NCBI RefSeq assembly: GCF_017591425.1
Contig: NW_024465885.1
Coordinates: 45,069,001-45,133,000, forward strand
Length of the DNA: 64,000 nucleotides
Origin: Ochotona curzoniae
Taxonomy: Eukaryota; Chordata; Mammalia; Lagomorpha; Ochotonidae
Direction of reading: 5' to 3'
This document shows positions 52,421 to 64,000 of this stretch, in pieces. Position 1 is the stretch's first letter, and the number at the start of each line of letters is the position of its first letter. A program made the position numbers and the translations under genes. The notes beneath the pieces are model-generated. The model was not told the DNA's origin. It saw only the letters and a list, made by a program, of their open reading frames with translations, and searched no databases.

Positions 52421-53554
52421 GGTGACAGCATATTTGATCAAAAGATGGTCAGTATTTAAATTAGAAGACAGTCTACACTGTATTTGAATTATGAACCACA
52501 AAGACATTTCCAGGGAGCTTTAAGAGGCCTGAAAAGGAAGTGGTGCCCTGGGGATACAGGTGACTTGTCCTCAGTCATGTGACTGAAATAATAGCTGTGC
52601 AGGCCTGGTCACTTGGAGAGCCTCCTCATCTTTCCCAGTGTTGACCCCGTCTTTGGCCCCACCCACCCTAACCCTGCCTCAGCCTGGCCAGCTCCTAGCC
52701 CTGCCCCCAATCCACAACTTCAGCCCTGCCCCTTCATTCAGCTCCTGGCCCCAGTCCTAGCCACACCCTGCTCTGCTTCCAACCTCGCCCCACCTTCCCT
52801 TTAGTAGCCCCTAAAAACCTTCCTGTTTGTGGGAAAGTGGTGGTTTTTATAACTAAACTGTTCTTCCAGACATGTCATACGGAACACAAATGGGCAAATG
52901 GTGAGTGACTTTGGTGGCTGACTGTGTGAGAGTTTCTTTAATAGACAGCTTGACAATTAGAAAAATGAAAGATGACAAGCCACAAGGGGACACGAGAGGA
53001 TGACCAACTTGTCTTTTCTGGGTTCTGCCCAGCCAGCCTGGGTGTGAGGATGGGGTTGGCTCAGGGAGGGGGTTTGGCAGCTTCCAGTCTGTGGGTTTAT
53101 CTCTGGGAGTTGAATGCTCACCAAAGGTGTGAGATACACACATGCACACAGATACAGCACTGCCACAAGCAACACATTTACACACTTAAATGTGCACATA
53201 TATGTATGTGTATATATATACAGATATATATATTCATAGCACTGCCACAAATTTTGACATAAACTTTCCAAAAAAAGAATTCTTCAAAAGATTTAAGTAA
53301 CTCTTGTTTTCCATAAAGCTTGATGTAGCAGTTATAAAATCATGCGCAGACCCACGCATAACAGTGTCTTGAGCATTCGCATCTGCACACATTCGTGCCG
53401 TCTCATGCAAACACTCATACCAGCACTGCCTACACACATACACCAGTGCAGGTAGGGCTCAGGACTTTGTTTCTTCACCCTCACTCTTAGCAAAAATTCC
53501 ACTCACCCTTTGGTCCCTGCTTTCAGTGGTTCATGATCTGGGTTTGAAAATGTT
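52421..53554. other. Downstream of CLIC6
   Basis: A CCCTGCCCC-rich stretch at 52640-52800 and an AT/TA microsatellite at about 53198-53232. No gene recognised. Confidence 0.5.
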
Positions 53555-54365
53555 TCAGAGAAACAGCTTAACAAAACAAACACAAGGGATTACTTCAACC
53601 TAAGAAACTTTTGCTTCACAAAGGAAACACTGAACAGTGAAAAGGCAACTATAGGAAGAGTGGAAATGTTTGCACACCATGCACCAGTTAGAGGATTAAT
53701 ATCCATGATCTTCAAATGCTCAAGAAACTCAATAACAGAAAACAATTCAGTTAAGAAATCGACAGTGAGGCCGCTGCTTGGCACACTAGCATCCCTTCTG
53801 GGTCCTGTGCACACCCCCAGCTGCCTCATTTCAGATCCAGCTTTGTGCAGATGTGTCTGGGAAAGCCCAAGTCCTTGGACCCACAGGAGACCTGGAGGAA
53901 GCTCCTGGCTCTGACCTGACCCAGCTCTAGTTGTTACAGCCGTTTTGAGAGTAATCAGTGGATGGAAGAGCTCGTTCTCTAACTTTGTCCTTCAGAGGAA
54001 TACATGGCAAAGGACATGAGCAGGCATTTTTCAAGAGATGAAACCCCAAATGGCCAACAGACACATAAAAATGTTCAAGATCACTAGCTATCAGGCAAAT
54101 GCAAATAAAAAACACGCTGAGGTTTTCACCTCACCCAGGTTAGAATGGCTGTCATTTGAAATGTTTTAAAAATGTGGATAAAGATGTGGAGGAAAAGTTA
54201 GAATAAGGTATTGTTGAGAATGTAAACAGGCTGTAAGGAGAGAATCCTCGGAAATCTGAAAATGGATTTATCGTATGATGCAGCCATCTCATTTATAGGA
54301 ATTCACTCAAAAGAAATGAAATCAGCATAAGAGAGAGTTATCTGTAATGCCATGTCCCAGAGGAG
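53555..54365 (+). repeat. L1 ORF2 3' fragment, split by a CSINE
   Basis: AGAAACTTTTGCTTCACAAA, GGAAACACTGAACAGTGAAA and GGATTAATATCCATGATCTT come before the insert. GGCAAAGGACATGAGCAGGC, CCAAATGGCCAACAGACACA and GATGCAGCCATCTCATTTAT come after it. Reading frame decayed with multiple breaks; old subfamily. Confidence 0.9.
53757..54003 (+). repeat. CSINE nested in L1
   Basis: GGCCGCTGCTTGGCACACTA, CCACAGGAGACCTGGAGGAA, TGACCCAGCTCTAGTTG and GTGGATGGAAGAGCTCG. It interrupts L1 sequence that continues at about 54004. Confidence 0.82.
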
Positions 54366-54499
54366 ACAACACGTGAGAAAAAATAAGTTTTTAAATTACT
54401 ATTTATTTTAAATTTATAGAATATGAGTAGATTTCACATTTTTCATGGTACACATTTAGAAGCATAGAGATCCTTCCCATGCCTAAGCTCTCCATCTTC

Positions 54500-54610
54500 C
54501 CAGCCCTGACTAGTGCAGCTGTCTGAGGAGTAAACCAACAGATGGAAGATTTCTCTAGCTCGCTCTCCTCTCTCTGTAACTTCACCTTTAAAATAAATGT
54601 GTCTTAAATA
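54500..54610 (+). repeat. CSINE 3' end, sense
   Basis: GAGGAGTAAACCAACAGATG, GAAGATTTCTCTAGCTC and GTAACTTCACCTTTAAAATA. Confidence 0.65.
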
Positions 54611-54734
54611 GCAAAACCAAGGAAACGCCAAGCCTTCTTTTATTTTACAGGTAGGAGAGATAAGCGATGCATCATATAAAATGGATAAAGAAGAGGACAC
54701 TTACATTACAAAATGTAATGGTTGTTTCATTCTA

Positions 54735-54767
54735 TTAAGATTTATATTATTTACTTGAGAGGCAGAC

Positions 54768-54812
<45 letters not shown>

Positions 54813-55062
54813 AATCCATCCACTGGTTCACTCCCCAGATGGCTACAGTGGTCATGGTGGGGCCAGGTTGAAGCCAGGAGCCAGGCTGATCCTGCTTGTC
54901 TTCCACTTAGGTGCAAGGGCTCCAGCACTTGGGCCATCCTCTGATGCTTTCCTAAGCATCAGCAGGGAGCTGGATCATAAGTAGAACTGCCAAGACTTGA
55001 ACCAACATCCACTATAGGCTGCTAGCATTGTAGGCAGGAGCCTAACCTAGCATGCCTAGTGG
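54735..55062 (-). repeat. CSINE, antisense, with (AC)n
   Basis: AAGATTTATATTATTTACTT start, AC run at about 54769-54809, CCACTGGTTCACTCCCCAGA and AGCAGGGAGCTGGATCATAA, ending AACCTAGCATGCCTAGTG. Confidence 0.88.
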
Positions 55063-55842
55063 TTTAGTTCTGACATGTTCTGCATGTCCTGTTTGAATTG
55101 CAGTTTAACTTAGAATATCATGGCCATGTCTGGCCTCTGATCACCAGAGGATGAACAACTTGCTTCACTTGAGCCTCCACAGCCACAGTGTCTTCAGGGA
55201 GCCCCTCCTGCTGCCATGGTTCTGTTGGACAACCTGGCAGGAGTGACACCTTCCATTGCAGCCATGGGTTTGGTGAAGTCACTATTTACACTGTGGAAAA
55301 TTCTAGCTGAGTGTGATAATTCTTGCCTTGAAGTAGGACTTTTAGGGAGATACCACAGCTGCCTCCTTCTGTCCGTCAAACCCAATAGGACAACTGGAAT
55401 TCTTGGTCCAGGAAAGATTGTGGCCAGAGGTGTGGAGGAACACAGGTACCAGGAGGAAGGTCTCTAAGACTCAGGGTTGGGTTGGACCACCATGGGCATC
55501 AGACCCACTGAGCTGTTCATTTTGTCTGTTTTAGGGTTAACCGTCTGCAATTGATCCCACCCCAATGTTCTGGTTCCTGGGACTCCTAATTGGTTCAATG
55601 TGTTTTAGTGAGACTCTTGATTGGTTCAACCTGTTCTAGCTGCCTTCCTAAGGACAAGCCACTTTCCCTGATGATGTCTCCGTCCCTTATCTCTCCCTCT
55701 GTACCCCCTACAGTGAGTGCCAAGGGCACTGCCCAGCCATGGCTGGCCTAGGAGTATCCCCAGCTAAGCTGATTTGCTGCGCTCTGTTTGCAGCAAAGCT
55801 GTCTTTCCTGGGTCAGCTCCTTGTGCTCTGGCCTTCTGTCTT
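55063..55842. other. Downstream intergenic, nothing recognised
   Basis: No repeat named, no exon seen. A tandem-like pair GATTGGTTCAA(T/C)(G/C)TGTT lies near 55590-55640. Confidence 0.4.
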
Positions 55843-56060
55843 AGGCCCTTTATCTTCCTGCAACAGAATCCTGTAGATGGGATGAGCCATAAAGCAGAGA
55901 TTGGTTTTACCTCCTGTTTCTGGAGGTTGAGGTGTGCCCTGAGTGCTGGTATCTGCTCTGCTTCTGGTGAGGGTCTTGTGCTATTCCCGCTCAAGGTGGA
56001 AAGCAGGAGGGCACGTCGGTGCATGTGACCTAGTGGAAGGGGACCCAACTCCTAGAGTGC
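55843..56060 (+). repeat. Ancient interspersed repeat, family A
   Basis: CTTCCTGCAACAGAATCCTG, TCTGGAGGTTGAGGTGTG-like text and CTTCTGGTGAGGGTCTTGTG. Confidence 0.5.
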
Positions 56061-57915
56061 TCACCTGTTCCTGCAAAAAAGGTTTCAGTCTATTCCAGAG
56101 GGTTTTGTGCCCATGACCAGCAATAGAGGTTTCAGCACACAGACTCTTGGTGGCGAATAACCTGAAACTATTGCATCAAGTGATCTTCCTGTCTTTTGAC
56201 TTCTCCCAGGGTACTATCTCCAACTCCTCAGAGATTCCTGGGTGCATACAGATGGCTTGAGGTATTTGTTTGCCTTCTCTCTCCGTTTGGGACATTAGGC
56301 ATTAATAAGTTGGACACATTGCTGGTCCCTTCCCATGAAGAATTTTAGAGGACCTACAGATGTTTTCAACCACAAGCAGCAAAATCCTTGACAAGATATA
56401 GGGGCCTCAGCCTGCCACCACCCCATGCCTCTGCCATGAGTGTCAGTTACTCTCTCTGTCCCACTTGTCCCAGTGGGAACACAGGAGTGTGCTCTCCTAC
56501 TCTCTGACAGAGCTGCCCTGCCCCTGGCTACAGGCAAGTGGTTTTTATGGTGTTTGCCCCTCTCGTGGAGTAACTGGAAAAGTGAGTTAAAATAATAAAT
56601 TCTATAAATGAGTGGCTGCAACCGATACTTCCCAAGTTCATAGGTTGATGGCACTTCTGCTCACTCAGCATTCCTGGTTCCCGACATCTAGCATCCCATT
56701 CTCCTTCCTGCCCATGTGGGGTTGGGGTCAGCTGACCTGCTCGGTCAGGCTAGTGGGCTGTCTAGCCCTGGGGCAGATGTCTGTCAGGCCCATGGTGGGC
56801 AGACCGCTCTCCCAGGAAACTTTCTCATTCGTTTGAGAGACACTGTTTTCAGTTGTACAATATTTTCTTGAGGCCTTGAAATTTGGAAAAACAGAAATCT
56901 CTGTAAGTGGCTTCCCTAAAGTCAGAACCTAAAAATCCCCTCACAGGCAGTCTTTCCTTTTCACTACCAGGTGGCACTTGCACCCACCTGCTGAGCCAGG
57001 TGGGCCTTCCTCCAGCTCTGGCTATAAACTTGAGAGATGGATGCCAATTGTGTTGGCTCCTCTGGCTTGATGCAGTTTCGAGCCTTCTTCTAATCCCAGC
57101 CTGGATTCTTAGTGTGAGCCAGATGGCCCATGTATCAAAGGGTGACTTCAGGGTCAGCTGTGCTGGTCTCAACCCTATTTCCACGAACGCCACACCCAAT
57201 CAGCCAGGTCATACTGGGAGGACGACTTTTCTGTCTTGTGGTTTTTCTGCCTTGACACAGAAGCGTCTTATCCCACCCAACTGTAACACAACTGCCGTTG
57301 ATCTGCTTTTACCCATTTTGTCAGTACAAACAGGAAAGGAAGGAAGGGAATAGACAGGCTGAATCTTGCAGATCCAAGAATTTGAGAAGAACCTTGGGCT
57401 ATTCCATGACTTTCTCTCCCCCAGGCCACTGAGCACGATGCTTCCAGGAGCCAAATGCACCAATGAACTTGGAGATGGGAGAGATTTTATGAAAGAGCCA
57501 AGTTTTGGATCCCAAGACTGCTGTTTCTTCTTCACATCAGTCATGGCTCAAGGGTCATAGCACCTGCTGGGGTCAACTTGTCCTGCAGGCCCCCTGACCC
57601 AGAAGAAGGTCTGAGGGTACTAGTACACAGTGAGTCAGTGAGAAGAGGCAGTCTCCCGCCTCTACCCCAGGCCTGAGTCCTTCTAACCTCTTCCTTGACA
57701 CCTTGCCTAGCCCAAGGGGTGGAGGAGCTGCACACCACGAGGCCAGCAGGTGGAAGAATTAGGTTCCTGCTATCCCAAAGAACCCAGGAGCACCTCTGGA
57801 TACGTGCAAGTCTGGGCTGAGGTCCCTACAACTGAACTGTCTATTGTTCTTGAATCAATTACAAAACAATTAGTACATCTATCCATTGGGTTCCATTACA
57901 CACTATATTAAAAGC
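56061..57915. other. Downstream intergenic, nothing recognised
   Basis: No gene. Two CTCF-like sites: CTACCAGGTGGCAC at 56964-56977 and CCAGCAGGTGGAAG at 57743-57756, each one base off the core, both + orientation. Confidence 0.35.
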
Positions 57916-58283
57916 AGCTGGAGAGGGGTCAGCATTGTGATTCAGAGGGTTGAACTACTGTTTGGGACTCCAATATCCATATTGGATTGCCAGGTAGAGT
58001 CCTGGCTGCTGTACTTGCTATGCAATTTCCAGCTAATGCACCAGGGAAGGCAACAAAAGATGGCCTAAGTGCTTGGGCACCTCCCACCCATGTGGGAGAC
58101 CCAGATGGAGTTTCTGGCTCTTGGTTTTGGTCTGGCCCATAAATGGCTGTTGCTGCCATTTAAGGAGTGAATGACAGGATGGAATACCTCTATCTCTCTT
58201 TTAAATGTGTGTGTGTGTTATGTGTGTCTCTCCCTCTCTACTATTCTGATTTTCAAATACATGAATAAATCTTCAAGAAGAGA
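57916..58283 (+). repeat. CSINE, sense, old, with (TG)n
   Basis: GGTCAGCATTGTGATTCAGA head, CCCATGTGGGAGACCCAGAT, TAAGGAGTGAATGACAGGAT, a short TG run at 58207-58230, and TTTCAAATACATGAATAAAT. Confidence 0.85.
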
Positions 58284-58636
58284 AAAGAGCAGTTGTGCAC
58301 CTGCGCAGTCTGGTCATCTGATTTTGTGGATAATCTGGTCACAATCCCTGGGTTGGTCACAATCCCTGAGCTGCTCTATGATCCAAGACTCAGCGATTGC
58401 ACTGACCAAGAAGAAAAAGTGATGCAAGCGTTGTGACCTCCTTGAAACTGTGTAGTTACCTTGCATGCTTAGTCTTGAAAGAGGAGAGGAGATATACAGC
58501 AAAAGTTAGCACCCCAGCTCCGGTAGCCAACAGGCATTGGAGTGGGCTGGGGAAGGTGCTGTTTACCTTTTTGAAGTTGTGAATGGGAAAAATCAGAAGT
58601 TCCAGATCTGCCTTTGCATGCCGGGTGGGACCCTTG

Positions 58637-58668
58637 CTTTTCTTTTCTTTTCTTTCTTTCTTTCTTTT
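58637..58668. repeat. (CTTT)n microsatellite
   Basis: CTTTT units followed by CTTT units. Confidence 0.9.
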
Positions 58669-58746
58669 TGCGCATTTAACATGTATGTTGCAGTCCCATT
58701 CTCATTGGAACATATCTTCCAAAAAGTGTGGGTTGAACTAAAATAG

Positions 58747-59884
58747 TAGCAGAAAGAAAAGCTAATTGGGTAAGGTTCCTTGACCCTTAATGATGACATC
58801 CGTAGAGGCCTGTTCAGGTCACATGTTTCCCTTCTCTGGAAGTTTGGGTTATCCCACATTTGAAGCCAAGAGGAAAAAGAAAATGGGTTAGGCAGGTGTG
58901 TCTAAAACTCCAGGGTACCCCAACCATTGGAGTGTGCTTTGCTTCCATTAGACTCTTCCAGTGGTTAGTTTTGTTGTATTTTGCAGCCCACGGATGAATC
59001 ACAGATCCCCAAAGAGAGTATTGTTCGAAAGAAAATCTCTGAGTCATTCGGTGGTGGTGGTGGTGCTGCCACAGGTGTTGGGCTGGCCCCTCTGCTGCGT
59101 ACTTGACATACTTTGCCAGTTCAGGCAGGAGAGAAAAGAATTTGTTCTATTGAGGATGATACTGGAAGGCAGGAATATGATAAAGCAGCAAACGGAAGTG
59201 CTTCCTGCTTTAAAATATGAGTGGTCACAATCAGAAAATAGAACCAAGGCCAGAGAGATCCCTCCTCCAAGTACATGGATGATGTAAACTCATTGGGTGA
59301 GTGGGTGGAGCCTGCTCCCAGGTGGGATGTTCATGAAGTCAGTTAGGGCTCCCTGTGTCAATGGAAGTGGTAAGTGGTCATGTGCATTTGCGTGGCATTT
59401 CACGGTTTACAAAGCTACCCTGCGCCATTTTTCCCGAGGTCACTGGTGGGCTCAGAAACTGACAACAATGTTGTGACAGCTGTGAGGTGGCTATGTCTTT
59501 CGTGTGATCATAGCGGCATCTTTTTTGTTTCTCTCTCATGAATGCAGGGTGTGGGCCAACCCTGAGACTTTATTCTGCCAACCCGGGGTTGGAGGTGGGG
59601 CTTGCTCCAGTTCCGGAGAGCAGGACATGCCAGTGGATAAGAGAATTGGCATCATTTCAAAGGCTTGAAGATGGCAATAAATGGAGGGCAGGGCGATGCC
59701 TCAGGTCTTGCTGATGACTGTGGAGGAACTGGGCTCAGTGAACTCTCAGCCTTGATCAGGCATTGGATTTCTCTGGCTCAAGCCATGCCTGACATCAATA
59801 CTTGAGTATGGGATCAGTTGTTAGTGTGTTTTGTGCTTGTTTTGAAAGGAAAAGCACATTTTTCATTCAGTTAATTGGCTTGAG
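58747..59884. other. Downstream intergenic, nothing recognised
   Basis: A (GGT)4-5 patch at 59051-59067. No exon or repeat named. Confidence 0.4.
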
Positions 59885-60145
59885 AAACATGGACAAGGAC
59901 AGAAAGCTCCCACGCATTGGTTCACTCACCACATGCAAACACTGGGGCCAAAACTGGGATCGGGGGTGCAGTTAAATTGCTCTATGTGGGTGGCAAGGAT
60001 GTGACTGCAGGAACCATCGTCTGCTGCCTCCCAGCATGCACGTTAGCAGGAAACCAAATTTGGGAGTGGAACTGGGTCCTGAACTCAGAACTGTGGCATG
60101 GGACGTGGGCATCCCAGCTGCTGTCTCAGAGGCCTTTTGTGGTGT
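59885..60145 (-). repeat. CSINE, antisense, very old
   Basis: CATTGGTTCACTCACCACAT, CCATCGTCTGCTGCCTCCCA and AGCAGGAAACCAAATTTGGG. Alignment is patchy. Confidence 0.55.
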
Positions 60146-60511
60146 TAGTGCTTTTGAATTCTCGCATGTAAGTATCAAGTGTGGGTGAGGCTGTAGTCAT
60201 CTCCAGCCCCAGTGCCCTCACCCAGAGGTCCCGGGTTATGTCCACATTGGTGGGGCTGGGGAAGGAGTGTGCAACTTACACAGCTGTGTCTCTGCTGCTG
60301 GTATAGTCGGTTAAGATTGGCGCTGGCATCTACAAGGAACCTAGTGCACTGGGAGATCCCTCACAATCCACAGCCACCCAGAGCCTCAGGACACATGATT
60401 TGGAAATGGGGTCTTTGCAGATATCTTAGTTTAAATTAAGACAAGGTCCTACTGGATTAAGGTGGACCCAAAATCCTATGATTGCTTCCCTTCTAAGAAG
60501 AGCAGAGATGT

Positions 60512-60800
60512 GGGTGTTGCAATGAGGGGGTTGATTCACCACTTGCAATACTGGCCTCCCATATCTGAATGCTGATTCAAACCCCTGCTACTCTGCTTTT
60601 GATTCAACTTCCTGTAAACGCACCTGGGAAGGGGCACAGTCAATGATAGTGGAAATATCAGGTCCCTATCACCTATGTGGGGAGACTTAAATGGAGTTTC
60701 TGGTTCCAGGCTTCAGCCTGCCCAGATCTGGCTGACACAGATACGTTGGAAGTAAATCAGCAGATGGAAGATATCTCTCTCATCTTTTCATAAAAGGAAA
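60512..60800 (+). repeat. CSINE, sense, old
   Basis: CTGGCCTCCCATATCTGAAT, CTGGTTCCAGGCTTCAGCC, GTAAATCAGCAGATGGAAGA and CTCTCATCTTTTCATAAAAG. Confidence 0.78.
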
Positions 60801-61329
60801 GATGAGGTAAAGACAGTCCTGTGAAGATAGCAGGAGATTGGAGTGTGCAGGCACAAGCCCAGGAGACAGTGGGGGCTGGGCTGGCTCTCTGCCACCACCA
60901 ACTGGGAGAGACTACGAAAGGAACTTTTTTGAGCCTTCAGGGGCAGCATCATCTTAGTGATGACTTGATTTTTGAGACTTCCAGCCTCCGGGACAGCGAG
61001 AGATTGAACAAACGTCTGTTGTTTGAAGCCAACTGGTTGATGGTGTTTTATTACCACAGCCCCAGGACACTGAGACACCCAGTGCTGTCTGGGTCTCGGA
61101 ACGGTTGAGTCACTCCACTATTACTCAGCAGGAAGAAACACTAGAGCAGATTGCACAGGTGAGGTGAGAGGAGGATTAGGCTCAGGGGAATATGTGTTGT
61201 GCACCCAGACAGAGCAAAAGAGGGCTGGGGAGGAAGGCAGGGACGGGGCCTGTACCGGCCATCTGACCAACGGCCAATATTTCATGCTGGGGGAAAGGTG
61301 ACCAGATGAGAAAGAGCTGACAGACTTGA

Positions 61330-61470
61330 GGTTGGTCTTGGCTCTGACACTGCTGGCTGGGTGGCTGCAGGAATAACAGCAAAGCTCTCTGCACTTTGCT
61401 TTCCTCTTCTACCAAGGGCACAGCATAACTGGCTGTGTAGTTCGCACCTCTTAAAGTCATGCTGAGCCAG
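61330..61470 (+). repeat. MIR-like remnant
   Basis: TTGGCTCTGACACTGCTGGC to CCTCTTCTACCAAGGGCAC; strongly diverged. Confidence 0.5.
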
Positions 61471-62129
61471 GGAGACAGGTTAACATTATTGATAATGCTT
61501 GGCTCTGGTCCCCTGGGTACTAAAACCGCATCACACCCCTTGCAGTTCCTGTTTCAAGGCCTGATTCTGAGTTTAGATATCTTTTGTCACTACTTCAGGA
61601 GGTCTTTCAGTGCGGCTAATTTGCTTTCTGATAGAGCCCCGAATCTCATACATCCATTCAGTCCGCAGCCAAGTTAGTTATCCCAGAGGGGGATCACCTG
61701 AAGATTTTCTATGTAGGCAAGCTGGATCACCACACTAGATCTAATATGCTCTTCCTGTCAATACATGTTGCACAGGATCCAGCAGGCCTTTGGTGACCCA
61801 AGGGCTCAGAGGATCCCTGCCCAGCACCCTCCACTAACCCCTATTTACCCTCGTCATTGTGTATTTTTTTAAGCATAAAACAAGCCCTGATACTGAACAT
61901 CCACACGGAGAGGAGAAAATGGGTCCAGGAAACAGGAGCAAGAAGAACAATGGAGGAAATATAGACACTTCAAAACGCTCATGGACAGAACACGCTGTAT
62001 GGATTTCAGATGCCTTTGACATCCAGACAAACTTACTTCTGAATTTCATTTTTCCATAAAGTGCCTCCATGTTAGTTTTTCTATACTTTTTGCTCCATCT
62101 TAGCAGCTTAGCATAACTTCTGCTTCTCA
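61471..62129. other. Downstream intergenic, nothing recognised
   Basis: No repeat or gene named. Confidence 0.4.
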
Positions 62130-62530
62130 CCTTCCATGTTCTGTGGGCTGGTGGTCCCGGGGGTTCCAGAGCCGGGGTCTTTGCTGAGGGTCATATGGGC
62201 TGAAATCAGGGTATAGGCCGTGGCTGTGGCTCCCAGACGAGGTCCAGGGTTCTCTTCCTAGGGCGCTGGTTACTGGAGGCATTTGATATCTTGCAATTGT
62301 AGGACCGCGGTCTATACCCTCAAGAGCTACTTTGTCACATTATCTTTCCACAACAGAATGATTGACTTCTGCAAGAGCCACAGGAGGATGTCTCTGCTAC
62401 TGCTCTGTCTTCTTCTGTCTCTGAGCTCTGGACGTTTTAAAGGATTCGTCGGATTACACCGAGCCCACCTAGGAGGACTTACACTCATCCTACTCACAGA
62501 CCACATCCTGGCTTGGTTGCACAGGGCTTA
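62130..62530 (+). repeat. Possible ancient repeat
   Basis: GAAATCAGGGTATAGGCCGT, GACTTCTGCAAGAGCCACAG and CACTCATCCTACTCACAGAC resemble old repeat text of the kind found with family A. Confidence 0.35.
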
Positions 62531-63783
62531 GGAACATTAGGGCTGTGCTGGATTTCAGCTGTAGATGACCCAGGAGATCCTCGATGGCCATTCCAGGGGA
62601 ATTCCACCTCATCAACATGCCAGTCATGGCTTACGGTCAATAGAGGTGGCATTGCCAATCTTCTCAGTGGCCCCAAGTGACACCACAGCACATCTCCCTG
62701 GCAAGATTCTCCTGGGGACACTTTTACTCTCAGTGCTCAGGCAGCAGGGAAGAGACGGTGTTTCCGTGAAGTCCACTGACTTGTTTCCCAGTTCCTCTGA
62801 CAAAGCCTGAGTTTGTTGACCTTCAAGTCCTGGCACGAAATGTACCTATTTACTCAGGCTTTTGCCAAAGGGTGCGGAGAGAGGGTGGAGCTCAAGAGGG
62901 ATTCCTGGGCGGCTGGTCAATGCAGGGTATTGTTAGGATTGCCTCTGTGTGGTACAGGTGGCCAAGTGTACAAGGTACACAGATTTATCCTCTCTGGTCT
63001 TCCTAGTACGTACCCACAAAGCCAGCTGAGCAAATTCTGAATAATAATCATCAGAATGATAATGGAAATGTATAAGTCCAATGGTTTCTCCGACGGTGGT
63101 GGAAAATATTATCTTTAGAAAAAAACCAATAGTCTGAGAGACTTGACATGGAGTTTTGAAACAACGCAAAACACCAGTGTTTCCTCTATTCTCTCTAAGA
63201 TTCAGCCTGTAGTTTTTGTCAGTCCTGCTGGACAGTTTGGTGTCTCTTTGAAGCTTCCATCATGGGTATTTGGCTGGGGGATCTCCTGGAATATCCATTC
63301 ATAAACATGGTTTTTTTCACATGTCTTAAGTTGTGGATGATAGATTATGGAACATGGGTCTATGAATATGAAGCCATGGGAAACTGATGCCTCTGGCAAG
63401 ATAGGGATGTGTAACTGCAGCCTTGTGTGGTCACAGGAGCCAAGGGGTGCATTGCTATGCAATGGGGGGTGGGGTCCCTGTAGCATGTGCCACACAGACA
63501 GAAACCTAGACTCTGGATCTCAGGGTTCTTAGTGGTGAGGGAGGACTGTGGCCTAGGTAATCCCCAACGTTCTGGTAGCGGTAAGACGCTCTGATGCCAC
63601 ACAGCACACAGCTCTTCTGAAGAGCTATGCCGTGAATCTGCAATTTTTGCTAAGAAGTCATTTTCAAGAAGTCATGGATATTGTTTATTGGGAAGAGCTG
63701 AGTGAGAATCAAGTTTGGATTGGTTTGCTTGTTTTCTCTAGAAGCTCATGTCCTGGTAAGAGATATTAATGTGCCACATGACT
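62531..63783. other. Downstream intergenic, nothing recognised
   Basis: No gene or repeat named. Confidence 0.4.
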
Positions 63784-63850
63784 TTATATACATGTATATA
63801 CATATACGTACATGCATATACATATACACACATACGTGTGTGTGTAATTA
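63784..63850. repeat. (TATACA)n / (TG)n compound microsatellite
   Basis: TATACATGTATATACATATA-type units then ACGTGTGTGTGTG. Largely alternating purine/pyrimidine. Confidence 0.9.
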
Positions 63851-64000
63851 AGGAGTGTTTTCTCTTATTCTGGGAACCAAAGGACATGTTTTTAGTGTAT
63901 AGAAAGATAAGTATCATCACGGTTTATTGATTTGATTCTCAGGAGCTGTCTCCTGTAGCAGTTTCCTTGGTGAAAAATGAATACACAGTTTGAACCTCAA

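Noticed and set aside
1..64000. Neighbouring genes of human CLIC6 (RCAN1, RUNX1)
   Set aside because: No exon of either was recognised on either strand. They probably lie outside the window.

Overview
The window is mammalian nuclear DNA with one recognisable protein-coding gene on the + strand, CLIC6 (chloride intracellular channel 6, also called parchorin). All six coding exons lie between 13059 and 50527. Joined, they give an uninterrupted 599-residue frame, with intron phases 0, 2, 2, 1 and 0 and GT/AG borders throughout. The host is a lagomorph: at least 30 tRNA-derived C-type SINEs (CSINEs) fill the window. The young copies have the form with CCATATGGG followed by GGTTCTAATCCCGGCAGC, which I associate with pika (Ochotona) rather than rabbit. 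The species call is an inference (about 60 percent); lagomorph is close to certain.

Layout. 1-12640 is upstream intergenic DNA with CSINEs, a hAT-type and a mariner-type MITE, an L2 fragment and a 1-kb cluster of three SINEs stacked in one target site. 12640-14350 is a CpG island holding the CLIC6 promoter, the 5' UTR and the large first exon, which encodes an acidic Glu/Gly/Ala-rich N-terminal region. 14172-45143 is the 31-kb first intron. It is mostly repeats, with a 78-bp minisatellite, a possible conserved non-coding element near 24.0-24.4 kb, and CTCF-like motifs. 45144-50527 holds exons 2-6, which encode the GST-fold CLIC module. 50528 to about 52420 is the likely 3' UTR with two candidate poly(A) sites. 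The rest, to 64000, is intergenic and repeat-rich: a split L1, further SINEs and microsatellites.

How the parts work together. Only one gene is present, so there is no operon-like logic. Exon 1 supplies a long disordered acidic extension, and exons 2-6 supply the conserved CLIC domain with the redox-active Cys and putative membrane segment. The (GDSVDAEGPA)n decapeptide array of human CLIC6 is reduced here to three degenerate GDS units. No RNA gene, CRISPR, prokaryotic or viral gene was recognised. I found no convincing novel biological system. The best leads are the FOX/RFX-like motif pair in intron 1, the CTCF-like motifs in convergent orientation, the contracted CLIC6 repeat, the repeated (AC)n expansions at one position of the CSINE, and the well-dated nested SINE insertions.
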